64,000 bases of DNA, taken from Erythrophleum ivorense. Lineage: Eukaryota > Streptophyta > Magnoliopsida > Fabales > Fabaceae. The stretch is taken from the NCBI GenBank assembly GCA_026724425.1, contig JAIUCV010000646.1:62001-126000 (forward strand), in the 5' to 3' direction. Numbering within the stretch: position 1 is the first letter of the stretch; each line of letters starts with the position of its first letter. The position numbers and the translations under genes are program-made. The notes below the pieces were generated by a model. The model made no database searches and was not told where the DNA came from. It was given only the letters and a program-made list of their open reading frames with translations. Shown here piece after piece: positions 23,413-34,562 of the stretch.

Positions 23413-26128
23413 TGTGAAGTCCTAACTTCTAATCATTATAATTAAGATAAAATACATGATTAACAACCCTAATCTATGATTACATGTCATTAAGATTAAT
23501 TACATTATAATGAGTACGGAAAAATTTGAATCTTAGAGCCATCAATCATACGATTATAAACACTTAGGTTTGTAAGGGAAACAAATAATCATCTACCAGA
23601 CTCTGATTCTATTATTCATCAATTATAACTCACCCTAATATCTCTACATCATCCCTTGAGATTAACATATGAAAAATTAAGATTTTTTAGTTAATATAAG
23701 TGTTTCAACATATTAGCCGCAGCCAATTTCCCTTTAGCCGCGGCCAATTCTCCTTGGCTTCAACCCTCGCATCACCGCGGCGAGTTGGGCCTTCGCCGCA
23801 GCCAACCTGTAGGGTGTCGTGGCGAAAAAGCCTCCTGGAACTTCCTTCGCTTACCTCTCGCTATTGGCCGCGGCCAATACTTCCATTTGCTACAGCCAAT
23901 TCCTCTCTGGAATACCTGGCTCACTTTCACAAAAGTTCGCTGCGGCCAATTTCTCAATTCGCCGCGGCCAATTACCCTTTGGACAACTCCCAGTTTCGCC
24001 TCCTACATTTTGCCGCGGCCAATTCTGCATTCGTCACGGCTAATTCCTCTCTGGCACTCTCCCTGGGCAACAATTCCATTTTAGCCGCGGCAAAGTGCGT
24101 TTTGGTCCCACCTTCCAAAAATCTGGTCTCATACTCTCCTTTCTCCCCCCCTAGGGTCCCTCTACCTTAGTTGTGGGGCTCAAATAACTCTCATTAGCCT
24201 AATTTATCCGGCTAATCTATCCCCTTTAATTTAAGATTTAAGGGTCAATTTGTTTTCTCTAACTACCTCACATCAGCAAACTCATATATCAGCAAATTTG
24301 AAAAATAACAATAACAGGAGTTCATGAACTATCAATAGCTATCACTTGATACCCAATCAATGGGAGTTCATAACAATATGTCAAGATTACATTTCCAATA
24401 CTAAGCTATATCAGAGTTCAACCAGGCTAATAGTATCATAAATCCATACATCAAATACCAATTTAAAGTAAGGTCTACTCCTCAATAGGTACACATTATA
24501 TTATCAAAATACAAACTCCTACACTTGGCAATACAGATACATGATGATGCTATACAAGACTTAACAAAACTAGCATCTACCCTATGCTACTCAGACCAAG
24601 TGTAGCTTCCCACACCCGGCCTCAGCTCATGGATGTTCATCCACGTGTTTACCCTTATCCTTACCCGAGGAACCTTCACCTGAAATATTAATCCCATAAA
24701 ACGGGATGAGATATAAATCTCAGTAACCAAGGCAATTCCATCATATATCTAGTTTAATTAGTATATAAGTATGAGTTAAAATCAACATCAGAATCATATC
24801 AGTCATATCAGTAAATGAAACAATTAGGCTATCATGATTACTATCTCATACTTACAATCATATTATCACATGTTAAAGGCCATTAATACCGGGAGAGGCC
24901 CATCCACAACACCTACTCTCCATTGAGCACAACCAGGGCTCAATGCATCTAGGGTTTGATCATAAGCCGGTGTCCGATCGAAGCACATGCACGGGTGGCA
25001 GCCACACCACAGCTCCACCATGGACTCACAAGGTCCAATCTTAATTCAACAAATAGCCAACCAATTCATTCAACATTTCAAATCATTCAGATACAGCAAC
25101 ATATGAAAGTAAATCAGATATATATATACATGGAATTAATATAAACCTGGTTACCTCACTTGTAGACTAATTTGCAATAGCCACCACAAATCCCAAATTC
25201 AGATTAAAGTGTCTTCCACCAGAAAACTCAATATTCCACCTAAAATCATAAGTAAATTCGTACAAAATTAATACCTATTTTATAAATCAGCTATAGGGCC
25301 TCAAATTAACAAATAAAGTATCAAAATGGAGGGTTTAAACTCACCTAAGGTCAGCCCTAACCTCAACCTACTAATTTCACTAAGAAACTCCCCAAACACC
25401 CACATTTAAGATTTTGGGTAGGATAAAAATACTCCAAATGAAAAACTAATCGGACCAAATTAAAGGAGAAGATGAGGGGATTAAGTTGTATAACTATTAC
25501 CTTGGCTGAATCTTGCTCTAAATGTGAGAAAATACATAATTTTTGCCCTCAACCCCAGCCTCCTTCTCAACCTCCGAATTTTGCCTCTTAAGTTTCAGCA
25601 AATGAGAAAGTGGCTGAAGTATTAGGGTTTAAGTTGGGTTTTAGTTAGGTCAAATATAGGTCATGGGTTGCTCCAAAGTCCAACTCATAATGGGCTTCAA
25701 GTTTGTGCTTGTTGGGCCAGTTTTTTTTAAAGTGTTAGGTTGCAGAATTTTACTAGGCCAGTTTTATGTGCATTGGGTTGCTGAAATTTAATTAGGTTTG
25801 GGTCAAGTTTGAAGAGCTCAAGAATTTGGGGTCTGCACAAGGGTTATTGGGCCACTTAGAAGAGTCTATGCAAGGTGGATCTTGGGCCTCCATCCCACTA
25901 AATTGGGTTGGGTTTGCACCTAACCCATTAGGCCTCCATTAGCATCTTCTCATGATCTATTAATTTAGGCCTAGATAGAATTTATATCCCAATTAAATCT
26001 CAAACCCGTTTTTAATAATTTATCTCTTTAAAATCTCCATCCACTTAATTTGTCCAATTATCCCATATTAATTATGCCTAATTAATTTAATCCTTGATTA
26101 ACACCTTAATTAATTGTGGGGTATTACA
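23413..26128 (+). mobile_element. Family-A solo LTR (copy A1) upstream of the ZFWD start codon
   Basis: The 2716-bp sequence starts TGTGAAGTCC and ends GGTATTACA. It is flanked by a perfect 5-bp target-site duplication CCTAT (23408-23412 and 26129-26133). No internal gag-pol is present, so it is a solo LTR left by recombination between two LTRs. It lies 56 bp upstream of the ZFWD ATG. Families with TGTGACGACC starts of this length are usually Ty3/gypsy, which is inferred here, not shown. The reading frames it contains, including one of 156 codons at 23700-24170, follow its internal repeats and are not genes. Confidence 0.92.
23713..24092 (+). repeat. Array of CCGCGGCCAAT-type motifs inside family-A LTR A1
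   Basis: About eleven copies of a 10-13-bp motif (consensus GCCGCGGCCAATT) occur at irregular 20-60-bp spacing. Six keep the palindrome CCGCGG, and most include CCAAT. The block is far richer in G+C and CpG than the rest of the window. Equivalent blocks in copies A2 (29930-30260) and A3 (53405-53840) are mostly decayed. Confidence 0.9.
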
Positions 26129-26133
26129 CCTAT

Positions 26134-26600
26134 TGCACTTCCCTGCCAACCAATGATAACACACTTTCTGGTGCTTTGCATCAGCCGGAGGTCCACGAAG
26201 ACGCTAGAACATGCGCTTATTACAACTGATTGCTCTTACTCTGAACCCGAAGAAGAAACCCAAAAGACCCTAAATTTTGTTATAGTTCAAACAACGAGAG
26301 TAGAGTGAATAGACCGTGGACTCCACAAGGTCAAATCCCAAATTAACCATGCGAGAGTGATCGAGATTGGGTGAAAACATAATCAGGGAGCGTAAAGTGT
26401 GCTCATCAAGTGTGAAGCTTGTCGAAAACCCTTATTATATTTCTCGCTCTTCGGATTAGGGTTAAAAGAATTAGCAGCAAAAACCCTAATTTGATGCAGT
26501 ATCGAATAGGGGAGGAGTACTGCGATTACAGGGGGAGGGAAAAAGCTACTACACGAATGTATTATGTAAATCGTCAAGTGAAAGCGTAAGTTTTGCGAGA
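26134..26600 (-). promoter_or_regulatory. Probable original promoter/5' UTR of the ZFWD gene, displaced by the solo LTR
   Basis: Immediately beyond the target-site duplication of LTR A1 the sequence becomes less AT-rich. It contains two telo-box motifs (AAACCCTAA near 26482 and its inverse TTAGGGTT near 26455), common near the starts of plant housekeeping genes. Before the LTR insertion this segment abutted the short leader of the ZFWD coding sequence. No open frame is convincing here. The assignment is by position and motif. Confidence 0.45.
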
Positions 26601-29375
26601 AGACAAAATGACAAAATTACCCTGGACACGATGATGTCATTAGTCATTGTCATTCCATTAGTATATCCCTTGCAATCTAACTTACCAAAAATTTTAGGAA
26701 GCGGATCCTCTGTATTACTTCACATTATAGTATCTTACGCAGTAAAATCAATCCTAACCATTTGCTAAATCGAGCCGCTCCCATTCCGCCGCATCACGCT
26801 AAACTGTGTGTTTTATGACATCAAAAAATGCACCATTTTGATAGTAATTTATTAGATCCTTGTGCTTAAAGCATACGAAATATGGAATGGGAGAATAGCG
26901 TGGAACTAAATCATCTACTTTGTTGTGTAATTTGCACTACAAAATTCTTCTCCCACATTGCACTAACAATTTAACACAGTTTCATTTCACAAGAATTTAG
27001 CATATCAATAAAATGGTGCCTTTGAATTCAACTAGTTTCAACATATTAATTGCAGGGGAATTAAGCAAATGAGAATAAAAACTATGCAAACTCAAATTAT
27101 ACAATAAAATCCAGATTTAGAACCATCTGGCCCCTTTGAATAAGATGGATTAAACTTATCTGCAAACCAATTAATCTCCTAAAAAAAAGCCAAAAAAGTT
27201 AACTACTTATCTAATTAAGGAAAAAAAATTCATCGACGATGTCAGAAATAATAGCTTAAAAATTGGAGATGGTGAAGTTGTCAGTGATTCAATGACGATA
27301 ACAACAATAGAGATGATATCGGAAATACTCAAAGAGGAACTAGAGACAATGGCGATAGAGTGGATGGATCTGGAGAAAATCTCGGCAATACAAGGACGAT
27401 GGGTTGCAGGGGAGTGATAGACCTGAAGAAAATCTCAATCGCGACCAAATTTCATTCACGTTTCTAGTAATTCTTTGCAACCAAATTTCGTTCATGTCTA
27501 CAGTAATAAGAATTACTATAGATCTAGTTCTCAATCACAACCAAATCGTGGGTGAGGCGTTCAAATAGTCTACAATAATGGGTCTGTCTCTTTCATAATA
27601 GATTGTAAGGGAGGGATGGGGCTGTTTTGATTGCTCTAATCTAATAAAAAAAATTCATTATTTTAGTTGACATGTCGCGCCATCCACTGCATGATTTCAC
27701 AGATGGCTATGATTCCTTTTACAACATGGTCTATAGTAATTCTTACTACTATAAACAATCCGGACTCAATTTTAGCATATTATGCTGTTAATTACAAATT
27801 TTAGCATATTATGTTGTTAATTATTATAAATTAATAATTAATACTTTTTCATTGAAAAAATTTATACTTTAAAATTCAAATCCTATGGAATAATGTTTGA
27901 AAAAAATATTTGTTCCATATAGGTTAAACTAAAATATGAAGACTTGTAAGAATATTTGACAAGGTACTAAAATGCTTCAAATTTTTGAAAAATTAAAAAT
28001 GTGTAGACATTTACCTGTTCATTGGAGTATATCTCAAAATTAGAATGCAATGGTGAAAATTAAAAAGATATTTAAAAAATTGTGCATAGATATTTTTTTT
28101 TTAAAAAAAAGTGCTTTCAACACACACATTTATTCGGCTAAAAAATACTTTTGACAAAGTCATGATAAATAGAAAGAAATCTTCTAAAAGCAAAAGTAAT
28201 AAAATAATAATAATGAAAAATCTTCTACTTGATTCTTTTTTTCAAAAGTAGTTTTTAAATTTCAAAATCAAAACAACAAAAAAAAGACATTGCTTTAAAA
28301 TGTTGCTTTTAATAATTGTGTTTTAAAACAAAAAATAAAATAGATGCTTTGGGAACAAAAAGTATAGAACATCTTAAAGATATTCTAAACTCTAATTCTC
28401 CAAAACAATTAAAACACATAAAATATGTGTTTTCATTCATGGTAATATTTTAAATACGTGAGAATATTAATAACATAGCTAAATAGCATCTACTTAGTCT
28501 TCCCTCTCCTTCCAACATCATGTGAGTTATTATACCCTTGTTTCCAAGCTTTCTTAGGACATGACTAGCACATAGAATGTTAAATATAGAAGTATACATT
28601 AAAAAAATGAATAAAATAAATAATGAATGCCTATCATGCCCTTACTTTAAAAAAAGTAATAAAAAATGATAAACATTGAATAATTATAATAAAAGTATAA
28701 TAAATATTATGCCAAAATTTTATTTTCCATTTCCTTTTTCATTTGGATACCAAACAGGCTGCTACTCCTTCCATTAAGTTCCCTCAATCCCTCCTTGTTA
28801 TAAAACATGTCCAAATCATCCATTACTGCTCTTATGCTCTACATGGCCAAAGATAACATCAAGTTGGATAGTTTTACATTTTAGGTTTGCAAAACAAGAT
28901 AGTGAAGTAAACCTAATGATTAAGCCCATTAGTAGTCTTTCCTAGAAATTACGAAGCAATTTGATCCATATAAGCAACAACAATAAGGAGCCTCAAGTTT
29001 TAGTTCTTTTTCATTGACATAAAAAGTCAGGTTCTTCTTGTCCCCACACACATACACACAAAAAAAAAAAAAGAGGAAGAGGAGGAGGAGGAGGAGAAGA
29101 AGAAGCTTCAATTAAAAGGGTAATCGGAGGAATGAAAACAACAAAATGAATTTCCAATCATAATTTCTTGCAAGAAACTAAGGCAGAGGCTTTTAAGGTA
29201 GCGATATAGGTGTAGCTATTGAAATAACAAAAATGTCCAAAACTATTTAGACATGCTAAAAAGCTTGTTTGGTTTCTTCAATATTTTATCTTCATATGCA
29301 CTACTAGTCTTTTTATCTTCCAAAAGCTTGGGATTTACTTTTGGCTCATTTTTCTGTATAACATTATGCTATAGT
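26601..29375. other. AT-rich intergenic region
   Basis: No gene is supported. Contents are AT-rich sequence, a T10/A8 hairpin near 28088-28110, and a purine-rich GGA/GAA microsatellite at 29059-29104. Around 27240-27790, sequence with 'ctatagtaattcttact' repeated in inverse form suggests an old non-autonomous transposon that I cannot delimit. Confidence 0.55.
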
Positions 29376-29608
29376 TTTTGTGGCCAGTGAGTATTATCAA
29401 ACTTTATTCACCTCATTTAGCTCTACTAATCCCAATCTGGAGTTAGTGGATTTTCTTTAGAAAGTCACTAAAAGAATGAATAATAGGCTATCAAAACCTA
29501 TATATGCCATAGAAGTGAAAAAGGTCATAAGGTCTATAGAAACTTCTAATACTATGAGAGTTGATGAATTCATAGGCTTCTTTTCAAGCCATATCATAAC
29601 CTAATGTG
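29376..29608 (+). pseudogene. Weak copia-gag-like remnant
   Basis: A short stretch translates to RMNNRLSKPIYAIEVKKVI followed by MRVDEFIGFFSSH. This resembles the segment of Ty1/copia gag that ends in a MRVDELIGSLQ-type motif. It is interrupted by the family-A LTR A2. Sequence beyond that LTR (34563-34740) resembles a copia LTR, so both may be parts of one old element. Confidence 0.35.
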
Positions 29609-29613
29609 TGTCA

Positions 29614-32600
29614 TGTGACGACCCTAATTGCTAATCATTGTAATTAAGATTAAATACGTGATTAATAAACATAAATTGGGGTTACAAGACATTACGACTA
29701 ATTACGTTCAGAAAATACAGGAAAATTTGAACCTTAATGTTATTAGAGTCATCAACCATATAATTACAAGAACTCACGTACATCAGGGAAACAAACATTC
29801 ATTTATAAGTCTTTGATTCTATTACCTATCAATTCCAACTCACAAGAATCTTCTACCAATGCTCTAAGTCATCCCTTGAGATTACCATCTAAAAAACTAA
29901 GATTTCCTGGTTAATATAAGGGTTTCAGGACGTTCGCCGCAACTAGATTACACTTAGCCATGGCCAATTACTCTCGGCTTCACCCCTTACATCGTTACTA
30001 ATTTCGCCGCGGCTATTGCCTACATGGCGCCACAGTGAGAAAACTTTATGGATCCTACCTCGCTCGCTTCTCACTATTGGCCACAGCCAATTCCCTTTTT
30101 TGCCACAGCTAATTCCTCTCTAGAATGCCAGACAAATTCTCGCAAAAGTTCGCCGCGACCCTCTGGACGACTCCCAGTTTTGCCTTTCATATTTCACCGT
30201 GGCGAATTGCTCTCTGGTACTCCTTGGGCAACTTTGCCTCTATTGGCCACGGTGAAATTTCTTCTAGTCCTACAACTCTGAAAATCTTGTCTCACACTCT
30301 CCACTCTCCCTCCAATAACACCCTAGGGCCACTCTATCTTAATTTATGTGACTCTAATGGTATTTATGTACCTTAATTACCTAGCTAATTTGTCATTACT
30401 AGTTCAAAGCTTAAGTGTCAATTCCTACTCCTCCAACTACCTTATATCAACAAGTTCATAGATTAATAATCACAAAATTCATAAGCTTCTAGCATTTACC
30501 ATTCAAGTATACATTCCATTAAAGATTCCATACATCATTGATTCAAATCAACAATCTAATATATCCTATGATGACATTTCCAATAGAAAACTATGCATGA
30601 ATTCAACAAAGTTCATACATCAGATACTATAAGTTCATACATCCAAAACCAAGTTATATTGAAACTTAACTCCTTAATAAATACATTCCAACTAATCAAA
30701 ATGTAAATGCCTACACTTGACAATATAATTACATGATGATGCTATATATATGAGATTAACAAAATTGCATCTACTCTATTCCACTCAGACCAAGTGTAGC
30801 TCCCCACACCAGGCCTTAGCTTATGGATGTTCATCCACTTGCTTGCCCTTATCCTTACCCGAAATACCTTCACCTGAAATATTTAACCCATGAAATGGGG
30901 TGAGATGCGAATCTCAGTAACCAAGGCAAATTCCATTCATACATTCCAGTTCAATTAACATATATGCATAATTTCGTATAAGCATAAGAAAACATACCAG
31001 TCATATCAGTAAATGAAATAATTAGACTATCATGATTACTATCCCATACTAGCAATCATATTTCTACATGTTAAAGGCCAATAACACCAGGAGAGGCCTG
31101 TCCACGACACCTACTCCCCATTGAGCACAACCAGGGCTCAGTGCATCTAAGGTTTGATCATAACCCAGTGCTCGATCGAAGCACATGCATGGGTGAGTGG
31201 TCTGTCGTGCAACCCTCAAAATAAAACTAGGTTGGATTAAATTCTATAGCTAGTGGCACAACCTAGGTTATCTCCCTTGGAAATGGAGTTCAATGTTCAA
31301 TTGGGTTTTCTAAGTATATGAAGATCCTAGAACTATCTAATTTGGGGGTTTTTGATTGAATTAAACTAACCTAAAACTAAATTGAATCAAAATTCCTAAT
31401 TGCTACCTAATTATATGAATTATGAGTGAAAGATGGTCTTGTGACTAGCTTTGGAATCATCCCTTGGTATCCACTATCCTTATCCTAATTCAATTGTGAT
31501 TAATTCTGGCCTAAGAGTCCCTAATTGTGTTCATAACAAATTATCTTGGGTTACCACTTAAGATTCAAGAGATTAACGATCTAATATTGAATTGAAACCT
31601 CAACCCCACATTAAATTATTAATTATTGTCTTTAAGATCAATGAACACCTAATTTGATTGATTAACTGATTAATTAGCCTCTTGATCATCATCCTAAGAT
31701 GTTTAATTAACCAACTAAACACTAAGGAATTCTCAAATTTAACATTCAAGCACATAATCTCACTCATGCATTTCATCGAACACCTTCGTGGCATACATGG
31801 GAGATTAAAGAATAATAAAAAATCAGTGTCTAATCAGATCAATTAATCAACAAAAGGCTTCCTAATTAGTGTCTAACCAGCCACTAATTACAATTACATA
31901 AATTCTCTATCAAATACAACTTAACCAAGACAATATTTGAAAGAGAAAAAAAGTGTAGGAAATTAAAGAAATCTTAGCCAAAATTCTATGTTCTTCTCCA
32001 TGGATTCAAGCTTGCACCAAGGATCTTCCTCCTAGCTAGCCACAAATGGAGATTAAAGCTTCATTTGAATGGAAGGAATGGAGAATGGAGGAGATGGCAT
32101 GGCGGATGGCTGTTGGACCAAGGGTGGACTGCGAATGAAGTAGCATGAATGTGTTGATTGTGCGAATCCCTTCCTTATTAAAAGTCACGTGCCCAGCTCC
32201 TCACGTGCTCCTTCTTTGTTTCAATTCCCTGTAGCTACTTTCTCTTTTATTATATAAGAATGTGAACCCCACTTAAAGCTAAATATAATATTCAAATTCA
32301 TGCAAGCTTCCCACATCGTGTTTCCTACGTTGTTCTTCAGCTCATTTTCTTCTTTGCGTTTTTATTCCAATAGCTCGAGCTTGCAATGATTCCCACGTCA
32401 ACCCATTACAAAGAATCTCGAGCTCTCCTCTGTTTAGCCACTTCTCTTCCCACATGCTTCTTGCTTGTTTAGCTACTGCCCCACGTGATTTTCTTCTTCC
32501 ATGTCCGCTTCAAATTCATGCTTCTTTCCAGCTAAGCTTCATGATCTCGTGGCTTCATTTCTGCTTTGTCCAGCTACAATTTCTTCAATGTTATACTGCT

Positions 32601-34557
32601 CACATGCACAACCCGTTGCTTCCTTTCGTTCTGCTACTTACTTCATTCCTTTTGCATTAGCCCTGTAGCTTCTTTTTCATTTATTCTGCAGCTTTCCCAC
32701 GAGATTGCTCGCACATTCTCAGCTCTTTCACATAGCTTCTGTACCTTGTAGCTGATTGTTTATTGCTGTCATGTTGAGAGGTCCAGCCCAGCTTCTTCTT
32801 CGTGAGCTTCTTCACGTTCTGGAGCTTCCAAAAATTCCAGCCTCTTCATGATATTCATGGCTGTGCTGCTCGAGTATGTTCTCTTCATGCAACTCTCCAA
32901 AACAAAGGCTTCTTTGAAGTATTTTTCTTCATACGTTTTGCACGTTGCTTGCTTCCAGTCGTGTTGCTTCTTGCTTCATACGTCTGCCCCATAGCTTCTT
33001 TTTTTCTATGTGTTGCCTCTACGTGATTTCCACGTTGGCTCCTTCTGCTGCTCCTACGTAAAACTGGACGTTGCTGCATGGTTGAGTGTGTTTGGCAACC
33101 CTTCATGCTTCATGCAGACCCCTTCTTCATTTGTTTCCCATTTAAACTTCAGCCTAAGATCTCTTTTGATGCTTCTCCAAACCAACCTCCATTCAAGCTC
33201 CAATTGCCAATTGAAAAATCTACACAAAAAGAATGGAAGAGATGAAATAGAAAAATTCACAAAATTCATTTAAAATGATTTATGTATTTAAAATCAATTA
33301 TTTTCCCAATTAATTCATAAAGTGCAAAGAATGGCTATTTAAACAAAATTCCATCTAAATAAACCCCTAAAACCATATTTGGTCACTAAAATGCTTAAGT
33401 TAGGAGAATTAAAACATATAAAATTCATGGTTATCAATAGGTGGCAGCCATACCACAGCTCCACCATGGACTCATAAGGTCCAATCATAATACAATAGAT
33501 AGCTAACCAATTCATTCAACATTTCAAATCATTTATGTATAGCAAATATGAAATTAAAACAGATATACGCATGGAATTAATATAATCCCGGTTACCTCAC
33601 TTGTAGACAAATTGCAAAAGCTACTAATGGTACAAAATCCTCCCCATATTACAAAGTCCCAAAATTCAGAATGGAGGTGTCCTCTACCAGAAACTTTAAT
33701 ATATCACCCTAAATCCTAAGCAAATTCATGAAAAATTAATACCCATACTATAATCCAAATATTGGGGTCTCAAACCAGAAAAAATACCTTAAAAAGAAGA
33801 GTTTATACTTACCTAATGTCAGCCCTAGCCTCAACCTACGAAATTTTACTAAGAAAATCCCAAATAACCATATTTCAGATTTTGGGTATAGTGAAAATAC
33901 TCCAAATAAAAAAAAATTAGGCCAAAATGAAAAGAAAGAGAAGGGGATTAAGTTATATAACTATTACCTTAGCTGAATCTTGCCCTAGAAGTGGGAAATG
34001 ATGGATTTCTTGTCCTAAACCCTAGCCTCCCTTCAAACCTCTGAATTTCTCCTTTGTGTTTCAGCAAAATGGGGAAGGGGATGAAGTGTTTAGGGTTTTA
34101 GTTGGGTTAAGTTGGGTCAAATATAGGTCATAGGCTGCTCCAAAGATCTAACTCCAAATGGGCTTCAGATTTAAGCTTTGTTGGGCTAGCTCTTATGCAT
34201 TGGGCTACTGAATTTTAATTAGATTTGAGCCAAGTTTAAAGAACTCAATTGATTTGGGTCTGCATAAAGATTGTTGAGCCAATTATAAAGCCTATAAAAG
34301 GTGGATCTTGGGCCTCAATCACATTGAATTAGATTGGGCCTGCACCTAACTTATTGGGCCTCCATTAGCCTCTTATCATGATCTCTTACATTAATTTAAG
34401 CCTAGATGAAGTTTTTATCCCAATTAATTCTCAACTCATGTAAATAATTTATCTCTCAAAATTTTTATTCACTTAACTTATCCGATTATTTCATATTAAT
34501 TATTCTTAATTAATCCAAATTCATGATTAGTACCTTAATAAATTTTAGGGTGTTACA
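29614..34557 (+). mobile_element. Family-A solo LTR (copy A2), with a 2.2-kb insertion
   Basis: It starts TGTGACGACCC, ends GGGTGTTACA, and has a perfect 5-bp target-site duplication TGTCA (29609-29613 and 34558-34562). Without the insert at 31196-33435 it is about 2.7 kb, like A1 and A3, and it aligns with them along its length. It carries no internal domain. Confidence 0.92.
31196..33435. mobile_element. Unclassified 2.2-kb insertion inside LTR A2
   Basis: Comparison with A1 shows uninterrupted LTR sequence (gggtggcagcc) split here. The flanks read GGGTG on the left and AGGTG on the right, a possible 5-bp target-site duplication with one mismatch. No transposase or retrotransposon domain is visible. 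The 3' half (32160-33110) is unusually pyrimidine-rich with many 'gcttc/cttctt' words and has three CACGTG palindromes (32186, 32202, 32482). It may be a large non-autonomous retroelement. Confidence 0.65.
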
Positions 34558-34562
34558 TGTCA

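Noticed and set aside
23713..24092. Regularly recurring short repeats, CRISPR-like at first sight
   Set aside because: Repeats are only 10-13 bp with irregular spacing inside a plant LTR. No cas-like gene is present and the setting is eukaryotic.
23700..24170. A 156-codon open reading frame, the second longest in the window
   Set aside because: It lies wholly in the repeated CCGCGGCCAAT block of a solo LTR, is open in other frames too, resembles no domain, and is broken in copies A2 and A3.
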